Shown here: positions 1-4,353 of the stretch, in pieces
Layout: every line of letters begins with the position of its first letter
Position numbering within the stretch: position 1 is the stretch's first letter
The notes under the pieces: generated by a model
Seen by the model: the letters and a program-made list of their open reading frames with translations, nothing else
Databases searched by the model: none
Told to the model about the DNA's origin: nothing
Made by a program: the position numbers and the translations under genes
Source of the DNA: an uncultured Clostridia bacterium
GTDB lineage: Bacteria > Bacillota > Clostridia > Christensenellales > Aristaeellaceae
DNA length: 5,468 nt
Direction of reading: 5' to 3'
Assembly (NCBI GenBank): GCA_944363005.1
Contig: CALVTV010000020.1
Location: 1 to 5,468 of the forward strand

Positions 1-125
1 CCAAGATCCCACTGAAAGATACGGCCCCCATGTCCTTTGGTATTTACTATAAAACCGTCCAAGACAATCCGGCGCTGAAAGCGTTTATTCAATGTGTAAA
101 AGACAATTTTGCCAATGAAGGGTAG
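1..125 (+). CDS. C-terminal end of probable LysR-family transcriptional regulator (partial)
   Basis: An open frame enters from the left edge (first full codon at base 3) and ends at TAG 123-125, leaving about 40 residues. The peptide has a short strand ending MSFGIYYKT, then an NPALKAFIQCVKDNF helix. That is the usual close of a LysR effector-binding domain: a hydrophobic strand, then a 'sPALkaFidfl' helix. LysR proteins bind promoter DNA through an N-terminal helix-turn-helix and sense a small molecule with this C-terminal half; neither the DNA-binding part nor the regulated gene is visible. It is probably host DNA outside the phage remnant. The match is short, so another periplasmic-binding-like fold is possible. 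Confidence 0.5.
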   Translation, partial: KIPLKDTAPMSFGIYYKTVQDNPALKAFIQCVKDNFANEG

Positions 126-221
126 AAGAAAGCAATGCACTACCATATGACGGACGGGCGGCACAAGCGCTGATGACGATGCTGCAGGCGAAGGGCTTTA
201 TCGCGGAATAACGGCAAAACG

Positions 222-267
222 AAAAAACGCTCATGCCGAAGTCATCCTTTCAGACATGAGCGCTTTT
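222..267 (-). terminator. Intrinsic terminator of the tRNA/small-protein unit
   Basis: CGCTCATG at 228-235 pairs with CATGAGCG at 255-262, an 8-bp core around a 19-base loop. Read on the minus strand the stem extends through a G-U and four A-U pairs, and the 3' arm runs into six T residues (bases 227-222), the classic form. The plus-strand reading also has a T tract (264-267), so it may work both ways and also stop the left-hand plus-strand gene. The 5' arm overlaps the last codons of the small ORF that ends at 250. Confidence 0.8.
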
Positions 268-420
268 CTTGCGGTCGTAGTGCTTTTTGTTTTCCACCTT
301 GCGCGTCACGGGGGTGAAGCCCCAAGTGGCGCGTTTTTCAGCGTCAAGGGCACGGCAGGCTTTCTTGCCTAGTTTCTTGCGGGGGGATGAATTTGGGCAT
401 GGGGGACACTTCCTTTCCAT
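250..420 (-). CDS. Small basic protein, unknown function, probably frameshifted near its start
   Basis: The frame ending TGA at 252-250 encodes a very basic C-terminal peptide with RKKLGKKACRALDAEKRATW, then TPVTRKVENKKHYDRKK. The in-frame ATG is at 420-418 (56 residues) but has only a weak ribosome binding site. A better start, ATG 400-398, sits 8 bases after an AGGAAG Shine-Dalgarno, reads MPKFIPP, then loses the frame in a C6 run (bases 381-386, G on the plus strand). One base removed from the run would join MPKFIP to RKKLGKKA. I recall similar small basic proteins in Clostridia but cannot name the family. No terminator separates it from the tRNA, so it is probably co-transcribed; the terminator stem overlaps its last codons. 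Function unknown; nucleic-acid binding would fit the charge but is only a guess. Confidence 0.55.
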   Translation of the reverse strand: MERKCPPCPNSSPRKKLGKKACRALDAEKRATWGFTPVTRKVENKKHYDRKKSAHV

Positions 421-466
421 GAACAGAATATGAAAATCCTTGGCCATTGCTGACCGAGGACTGGGG

Positions 467-539
467 TGGTGCTTACTGGACTCGAACCAGTGACCCCATC
501 GATGTGAACGATGTGCTCTACCATAGTGGGCGAAGTACA
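467..539 (-). tRNA. tRNA-Val (anticodon CAC), with degenerate 5' half; possible pseudogene or attachment-site remnant
   Basis: The 3' half is textbook on the minus strand. The anticodon stem is CATCG/CGATG with loop TTCACAT (anticodon CAC, valine GTG codons), the variable loop has 5 bases, the T arm is ACTGG-TTCGAGT-CCAGT, and the acceptor strand AAGCACC is followed by discriminator A; CCA is not encoded. The 5' half is poor. TGTACTT pairs with AAGCACC at only 5 of 7 positions, the conserved T8 seems to be missing, and the D stem GCCC/GAGC has a C-A mismatch, although the D loop keeps GG and both flanking A residues. The gene is 73 bases where about 74 is expected for this loop size. A consensus promoter lies upstream. 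It may be a decayed tRNA, or a 3' tRNA fragment completed by foreign DNA at a prophage end. Confidence 0.65.
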
Positions 540-584
540 TAACGCTTTATAGCGGGCAAATTACCGGCCCTCGATCCATTTTTC

Positions 585-613
585 ATTATATCACGCCTAT
601 TTTAAGCTGGCAA
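585..613 (-). promoter_or_regulatory. Sigma-A promoter for the tRNA/small-protein unit
   Basis: On the minus strand TTGCCA (613-608) and a perfect TATAAT (590-585) are separated by 17 bases. The predicted start near 578 leaves a leader of about 38 bases before the tRNA-like gene. Nothing else on this strand begins nearby, so this promoter probably serves the tRNA and the small basic ORF down to the terminator at 222-267. Confidence 0.75.
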
Positions 614-668
614 TATTTCATGTATACAAAACCCGCGAGCCGGCCGCTTCTATACATATCATGGCAAC

Positions 669-694
669 AAAAATGGCCGCCCATAGCGGGCGGC
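669..694 (-). terminator. Intrinsic terminator at the end of the phage late region
   Basis: On the minus strand GCCGCCC (694-688), a 5-base loop and GGGCGGC (682-676) form a 7-bp all-GC stem, followed after two bases by TTTTT (673-669). It lies 12 bases past the TAG stop of the fibre-endolysin frame. It separates the phage transcript from the tRNA promoter and is the natural left end of the phage late operon. Confidence 0.85.
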
Positions 695-705
695 ATGGCG
701 TTCAG

Positions 706-1545
706 CTATGAAGCTGCGGCAAGCGCTTCCTGCAGCGCTTTGACGTCGCTGCCCTCCGCGCCCTTCTTGAGCAGACGAGAGCCAAGCGCGATCTCCTTCT
801 CCGGCACCGAGGAAGCCGCGTCGTTGTAATCGATGAACGGCAGCTTGTACCAGTGCGTCCAGCCGCGCCCCTTGATCTTCGTTTTGCCGCAGCCGTAGGC
901 AAAGCCGCGCCACGCAACAGCGTAACCGCCGCCGACAGTGTAGCCGACGTGTCCGTCAAACCGCACGGCGAGGCCGACGATGTCCGGCAGTGCGTCAATG
1001 GTGCCCCAGTCCATACCCTGCGACTTGGCCCACGAGAACATGCTGTTCGAGGACTTGTCCGGGCAGCCGTTGGAACCGGATTTCTTCTCGAAGGTCTTGT
1101 CGTTGCCAATGGCTTCCAGTACACCCGTGCCGCTGTTTGTCCAGGCGCACCCTTTCGCGCCGCCCATGCAGTCGGCGCAGACTTCCGAATGGAAAATGCG
1201 GAATGCGTAATAGGTACCGTTCACCACGTCGCGCAGCAGCACGGCGTTGTCACGGCTGGATTCATACGAGGCATTTTGCACTTCCAGCATCCGGCGATTG
1301 CTGCCGGAGCCATCGTCCCACGACGAAAAAGAGGGCGCGCCTGCATACGATCCTTCGAACACAGTGCGATTCGTCGTGCCATTGTAGGTGGGTTGTAAGT
1401 ACAGCGAGGGATGCAAGCTGTTCTGAATGTAGAGGTTCCCAGTTATGATGTCGCCGCTCTTTTTGACCGCACCGATGTTCCCGCAGGATGAGGCAGCATT
1501 GCTCGCGCCGGTGCCGCCCTGCGATACCTCCAAGGGTTTGTTCAA
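706..1545 (-). CDS. Chimeric tail fibre / NlpC-P60-like endolysin remnant
   Basis: The 279-residue frame holds pieces of two phage proteins. Residues 1-120 look like a tail fibre: a KPLEVSQGGTGASN linker, KSGDIITGNLYI, and a glycine/serine-rich beta region ending TYYAFRIFHS. Residues 121-240 look like an NlpC/P60-type endolysin core, which cuts cell-wall peptidoglycan: DCMGGAKG (candidate nucleophile Cys126), GLAVRFDGHVGYTVGGGYA (candidate His199), then WRGFAYGCGKTK and WTHWYKLPFIDY. Residues 254-279 (LGSRLLKKGAEGSDVKALQE) begin a PG_binding_1 domain that stops after about 25 of the usual 55-60 residues. The N-terminal 70-80 residues expected of the endolysin are missing. The first codon is TTG without a ribosome binding site; the fibre frame continues upstream to about 1590 (TGADETVTFGW), so the true start has been lost. 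Probably not expressed as a useful protein. Confidence 0.75.
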   Translation of the reverse strand: MNKPLEVSQGGTGASNAASSCGNIGAVKKSGDIITGNLYIQNSLHPSLYLQPTYNGTTNRTVFEGSYAGAPSFSSWDDGSGSNRRMLEVQNASYESSRDNAVLLRDVVNGTYYAFRIFHSEVCADCMGGAKGCAWTNSGTGVLEAIGNDKTFEKKSGSNGCPDKSSNSMFSWAKSQGMDWGTIDALPDIVGLAVRFDGHVGYTVGGGYAVAWRGFAYGCGKTKIKGRGWTHWYKLPFIDYNDAASSVPEKEIALGSRLLKKGAEGSDVKALQEALAAAS

Positions 1546-1547
1546 TT

Positions 1548-2708
1548 TTACAGGCCAGCCGAAAGTGACTGTCTCATCCGCGCCTGTTCGGTGGCGCTGT
1601 CGAGGTCGGAATAGACGGTAAAATCATGCTCGGAAAGACAGCCGCTGGCAATGCCTTGTGCCACATTTGCGCCAGTGGTCGTGGCAGACGGCTCGTATTT
1701 GCGGATCATGTTGTCCATGAGATCATAGAACACATGGCGGGCATACACGGTGATCATGTCGAACTCCGGCACGCCGCGGTAGATGCGGAAGGATTGGTCG
1801 CGCAACTGCCGGGCTTCAACCACCTCATTGACCGCCTCGCCCTGGCCGGGCGTGATCTCGGTGCGCACATACTGAAGCCAATCGGTGGACATAAACCCTT
1901 GCTTGCCGTCCGGGGTGAGCATATTATACCACGAGGAAGTGGTCTTTTCGAGCGACACGACTTTGGTGCCATTCTTGTACTTCCCGATGATCTTGTACTT
2001 TGTGCCGGTGCCGGAGCGGAGCATGAGCCTGCTTCCATTGGTTTTGACCTTCCAGATTTCGCGTTTAACCTCGGGTGCGGCCTGCGTGATGATGGTGATG
2101 CACCCAGCCTTCGCCTCGCCGGTCAGGTAGCGCGCGGCGTGAATGATTTTCGCCTGCGCTTTGCTTTCCTTGAGCACGCCCTGTCCGAGGCCCTTCATCG
2201 CCATGACGCCGACTTCTTCCTCGAATACCCGCGACGGCGACTTGATCTTGAATTCCGATTTTGCCGCGTTGATGGCAGCGCGCGCGGCGGAGAGCATAGC
2301 GGAGATGACACCGCTGAGCCGCCCGGCGAGCGAGGAGGCCTCGCCGGTGAAGCCGTATTCGTCCATGCCCGCACCGACGCCCGCCGCCACGTTGCTGCCG
2401 GTCGGCTTCATGCGCGTGGAGGGCGACTGGATGCCGAGCGCACTGTTGAGCGCGGCTTCAAGGTTGGCGGCGACGGTTTCGGCGTCCGTAGCCCAGCCTG
2501 CCTCGGTCATGCCCTGCGCCACGCCCTCCTTGATGTGCGCGCCGGTGCCGGTCATGTCGAGGTCGGTGGCGATCTTGAGCACTTCCTCGGGCAAGGATTC
2601 GTTGAACATCGAATAGAGGCCGGGAAGGTCTGTCCTGATGAGGCCCATATAGTCGGCGATGCCCGCAAATTGATCTATGAGGCCGGACACGTCGATGTCC
2701 GGGAACAT
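1548..2708 (-). CDS. Tape measure C-terminal remnant fused to SH3-containing tail endopeptidase-type protein
   Basis: Residues 1-202 of this 386-codon frame are tape measure protein, which sets siphophage tail length: LPGLYSMFNESLPEEVLKIA, the ALGIQSPSTRM motif, alanine-rich helices, and KSPSRVFEEEVGVMAMKG with GLGQGVLKESKAQA. From about residue 211 it becomes another tail protein. Residues 217-282 are a bacterial SH3 domain (SRLMLRSGTGTKYKIIGKYK, then SSWYNM and GFMSTDWLQYV). Residues 297-370 (ARQLRDQSFRIYRGVPEFD, VYARHVFYDLMDNMI, CLSEHDFTVYSDL) resemble prophage endopeptidase / Gp37-like tail proteins, where such an SH3 insertion is familiar to me. The last 12 residues are out of frame with the following fibre segment. 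The frame continues the 2675-3454 frame after a one-base slip near 2723, so the first ATG is probably not a true start. A decayed fusion of two late genes. Confidence 0.75.
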   Translation of the reverse strand: MFPDIDVSGLIDQFAGIADYMGLIRTDLPGLYSMFNESLPEEVLKIATDLDMTGTGAHIKEGVAQGMTEAGWATDAETVAANLEAALNSALGIQSPSTRMKPTGSNVAAGVGAGMDEYGFTGEASSLAGRLSGVISAMLSAARAAINAAKSEFKIKSPSRVFEEEVGVMAMKGLGQGVLKESKAQAKIIHAARYLTGEAKAGCITIITQAAPEVKREIWKVKTNGSRLMLRSGTGTKYKIIGKYKNGTKVVSLEKTTSSWYNMLTPDGKQGFMSTDWLQYVRTEITPGQGEAVNEVVEARQLRDQSFRIYRGVPEFDMITVYARHVFYDLMDNMIRKYEPSATTTGANVAQGIASGCLSEHDFTVYSDLDSATEQARMRQSLSAGL

Positions 2709-3454
2709 AGACTGTATCTCCGGCTCATGCCGCTGCCCAGCAGGGATTGGATCTGCGTGAGCAGGCCGAGGTACTCGGTCAGAGCGCTTTCATCCATCTC
2801 CGCTGAAAGGTCGGCGAGGTCTTGGAGGATGGCGGGCTTTTCGTGATCGCCCGACATACTGTATTCGCGCAGTTTGGTCAGCAGCGTATCTATCTGCTGA
2901 TTGGCCTGCTGGATGTCGGCCGACTCCCGCACGGGCATAACGACGCCAGCCAGCGTCTGCGCATACTCCCGCGCGGCGGCGAGGCGGTCCTCATTGTAGC
3001 GGGTATTGGGTGCATCCAATGCGCTCTGCCGCTCGGCGGAATCTTCGATGAACTGGATGACAGCGTATTCCTTGTCGTACTGTGCGTCCAGTTCCGCGTT
3101 GACGGCGGCCATGCCCTCTGCGGCGGCGGTGACCTGAGATTCGAGGGCAGCGTTCTTTTGTTTGGCCTGATCCAGCGCATCCGAGAGCTTGCCCTGCCGG
3201 GTATAGGCGTTTTCCAGCTTCTTGTTCGCTGCTTCCAGCGCGCGCTGGTATTGCGTGACGGCTTTCTGCTGCAGGGAGGAAAGCTGCGCCTGCGTGTCCT
3301 TGACGGATTTCTCGAAATTGTCCACGCCCGAGGCGGCGCGCTTAAATTCGCTCTCCGCCTCCTGTATTTGTTTGTTGATGGACGTGAGATTGCGCGAGAA
3401 ATTGTCCCCGTCCAGCGAAAGCGACACCACAAGGTCGCGCAGGACTTCGCTCAT
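2675..3454 (-). CDS. Tape measure protein, N-terminal part (frameshifted)
   Basis: This is the authentic N-terminus of a siphophage tape measure protein: MSEVLRDLVVSLSLDGDNFS and INKQIQEAESEFKRAASG, followed by a long coiled coil (about residues 25-120, many Q, K, E and A). Residues 131-244 (VIQFIEDSAERQSALDA, YAQTLAGVVMPV, IDTLLTKLREYSM, LTEYLGLLTQIQSLLGSGMS) match a later part of the tape measures I know from Clostridia phages. The coiled coil therefore seems joined to it across a deletion near residue 120. After Ser244 the frame is wrong; the next frame (PEIQSMFPDIDV) continues the protein, so one base was lost at 2721-2725. No Shine-Dalgarno precedes the ATG, consistent with a breakpoint just upstream, where the first toxin-antitoxin operon begins. 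Family proteins often exceed 1,000 residues; about 450 remain over the two frames. Confidence 0.8.
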   Translation of the reverse strand: MSEVLRDLVVSLSLDGDNFSRNLTSINKQIQEAESEFKRAASGVDNFEKSVKDTQAQLSSLQQKAVTQYQRALEAANKKLENAYTRQGKLSDALDQAKQKNAALESQVTAAAEGMAAVNAELDAQYDKEYAVIQFIEDSAERQSALDAPNTRYNEDRLAAAREYAQTLAGVVMPVRESADIQQANQQIDTLLTKLREYSMSGDHEKPAILQDLADLSAEMDESALTEYLGLLTQIQSLLGSGMSRRYSLCSRTSTCPAS

Positions 3455-3488
3455 TTGGTCGCTTTCGTTTCTTGAGTCGGAATATAAG

Positions 3489-3520
3489 CGGATTATTTTC
3501 CGAATATAGTTGATAATCCG
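3489..3520. promoter_or_regulatory. Candidate antitoxin operator (inverted repeat) of toxin-antitoxin operon 1
   Basis: CGGATTAT at 3489-3496 is an exact inverted repeat of ATAATCCG at 3513-3520, with 16 bases between. The right arm overlaps the -35 box and the start of the spacer. A near-direct repeat (CGGAATATA 3478-3486 and CCGAATATA 3500-3508) lies in the same region. Type II operons are usually repressed by their own antitoxin or its complex with the toxin, and a palindrome over the -35 fits that; binding is inferred. Confidence 0.5.
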
Positions 3521-3538
3521 GTCGAAATGGCGTATAAT
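3510..3538 (+). promoter_or_regulatory. Sigma-A promoter of toxin-antitoxin operon 1
   Basis: TTGATA (3510-3515) and a perfect TATAAT (3533-3538) are 17 bases apart, 29 bases upstream of the antitoxin ATG. The transcript would start near 3545, giving a leader of about 23 bases that carries the ribosome binding site AAGGAGGT (3554-3561). Confidence 0.8.
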
Positions 3539-3567
3539 AGAATCGAGGACAGGAAGGAGGTGGCGAT

Positions 3568-3891
3568 ATGGCCATCAGCACGGAAACGCTTCGTTCCCTC
3601 GTGTCGATTTCGCAATTCAGCAAAGGGCAAGCCACGCAGGTCTTTGACCGGCTCAAAAATGAACCGCAGCTCGTGGTGCTCAAAAACAACGTGCCTGCCG
3701 CGATACTGCTCTCGCCGGAGGAATATGGACGCCTTGCGGAAATCGAAGAAAACTACCGCCTGCTTGTGCTGGCGCAGGAACGCTTAAGCGGGGACAATCT
3801 TTCGCGCGCGCGCAGCGAAGCAGACGTCATGAAAAACCTTGGCGTCACAGAAGATGAAATCAACGCGGCAGAGGATGTGGAGTTGGAATGA
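3568..3891 (+). CDS. Type II antitoxin, Phd/YefM-like
   Basis: A 107-residue protein that would bind and neutralise the toxin encoded next to it, and probably repress its own promoter. The N-terminal half has the Phd/YefM pattern: SISQFSKGQATQVFDRLKNE, then the strand PQLVVLKNNVPAAILLSPEEY, which ends in the conserved 'a.l.s.eeY' turn. Residues 55-107 form a charged helical tail (LAEIEENYRLLVLAQERL, then NLGVTEDEINAAEDVE) of the kind that wraps the toxin. The start is secure: AAGGAGGT ends 6 bases before ATG. The stop overlaps the toxin start (ATGA at 3888-3891), typical translational coupling. It lies opposite to the surrounding phage pieces. At 107 residues it is longer than a typical YefM (about 85-90). 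Confidence 0.85.
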   Translation: MAISTETLRSLVSISQFSKGQATQVFDRLKNEPQLVVLKNNVPAAILLSPEEYGRLAEIEENYRLLVLAQERLSGDNLSRARSEADVMKNLGVTEDEINAAEDVELE

Positions 3892-4211
3892 CCTGGCAGA
3901 TCAAATACTTGCCCGAAGCGGAAGATGACCTCGCCGCATTGAATCAGTCCGTTCGTCCACAGATTTTGAAGGGCATCCGCAAGGTCGCGCAGAATCCCGG
4001 CTATCCCGACGGTTATGGGAAGCCGTTGGGGAATTTTGCCGCGAGCAATCTTGCGGGGTTGTATAAGATCAAATTCAAGAAAGCGGGGTTGCGAGTCGTC
4101 TATGCTTTGCAAAAGCAGGACGAGATCATGACGATCATCATCATTTCCGCCCGCGCGGACGATCTCGTCTATTATGAGGCGGAGCGCCGCAGAAAGCGCC
4201 ATAACCTGTGA
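3888..4211 (+). CDS. Type II toxin, RelE/ParE superfamily (RelE-like)
   Basis: A complete 107-residue toxin. RelE relatives cut mRNA on the ribosome and stop translation when the antitoxin is degraded. Visible family pattern: MTWQIKYLPEAEDDLAALNQ (first strand and helix), the helix LKGIRKVAQNPGYPDG, KPLGN (about residues 45-49), then NLAGLYKIKFKKAGLRVVYAL (residues 54-74), the characteristic 'LaglyKIr...lRvvY' core strands with basic residues Lys60, Lys62 and Arg69. The tail DDLVYYEAERRRKRHN is basic, as in many RelE toxins. It starts within the antitoxin stop codon. No frameshift or missing core element is seen, so the module appears functional. Its stop lies in the loop of the hairpin at 4195-4222, facing the convergent phage remnant. 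RelE rather than ParE is my reading of the core; activity cannot be proven from sequence. Confidence 0.85.
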   Translation: MTWQIKYLPEAEDDLAALNQSVRPQILKGIRKVAQNPGYPDGYGKPLGNFAASNLAGLYKIKFKKAGLRVVYALQKQDEIMTIIIISARADDLVYYEAERRRKRHNL

Positions 4212-4222
4212 GGTATGGCGCT
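4195..4222. terminator. Hairpin between convergent toxin and phage fragment, possible bidirectional terminator
   Basis: AGCGCCATA (4195-4203) pairs with TATGGCGCT (4214-4222), plus CC/GG around one bulged A, leaving the 5-base loop TGTGA that holds the toxin stop codon. The phage fragment on the minus strand stops at 4225, just before it. There is no long T tract on either side (CTCTACTT on plus, TTTCTG on minus), so intrinsic termination would be weak; mRNA end protection is an alternative. Confidence 0.5.
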
Positions 4223-4224
4223 CT

Positions 4225-4353
4225 CTACTTCAAATCCGGCCACACCTCGTCGATATAAGCCCGGCGAGGTGCTTTCTTCTGGTTTTCACGGCGGGCCTGC
4301 CACGCCCGGACGCTGAGAAAGCCCAGCATGTCCATGCGGTCGATCTCGTTCGG
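4225..4353 (-). pseudogene. C-terminal remnant of a tail-assembly chaperone-like protein
   Basis: A 42-codon stretch, NEIDRMDMLGFLSVRAWQAR then APRRAYIDEVWPDLK, ends at TAG 4227-4225. 'DMLgfLrvRAw...' with 'aYIDEvWP' is how I remember the end of the tail-assembly chaperone product encoded between major tail protein and tape measure in Clostridia siphophages. The position agrees: right after a major tail piece and before the tape measure. It has no start or ribosome binding site and is one frame off the fused upstream frame; the join lies at about 4345-4356. The family name is tentative, its status as a remnant much less so. Confidence 0.55.

Noticed and set aside
119..211. Short plus-strand open frame ending in MTMLQAKGFIAE at TAA 209-211
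   Set aside because: It looks protein-like, but no start codon with a ribosome binding site precedes it and no family was recognised. It could be the end of an older gene or chance.
621..628. TGTATACA palindrome upstream of the tRNA promoter
   Set aside because: An isolated 8-base palindrome in AT-rich sequence is expected by chance; no second copy or supporting structure was seen.
2675..2730. Programmed ribosomal frameshift in the tape measure
   Set aside because: There is no slippery heptamer in the GGCATGAGCCGGAGATAC context, and tape measure genes are not normally read with a frameshift; a lost base is simpler.
1626..2846. A 406-codon plus-strand open frame across the tape measure region
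   Set aside because: It is the antisense of clear tape measure and tail protein coding. It has no ribosome binding site of note and its arginine-, histidine- and glycine-rich composition is that of a GC-rich antisense frame. The same holds for the plus-strand frames at 853-1398, 990-1448, 2143-2616 and 2822-3475.
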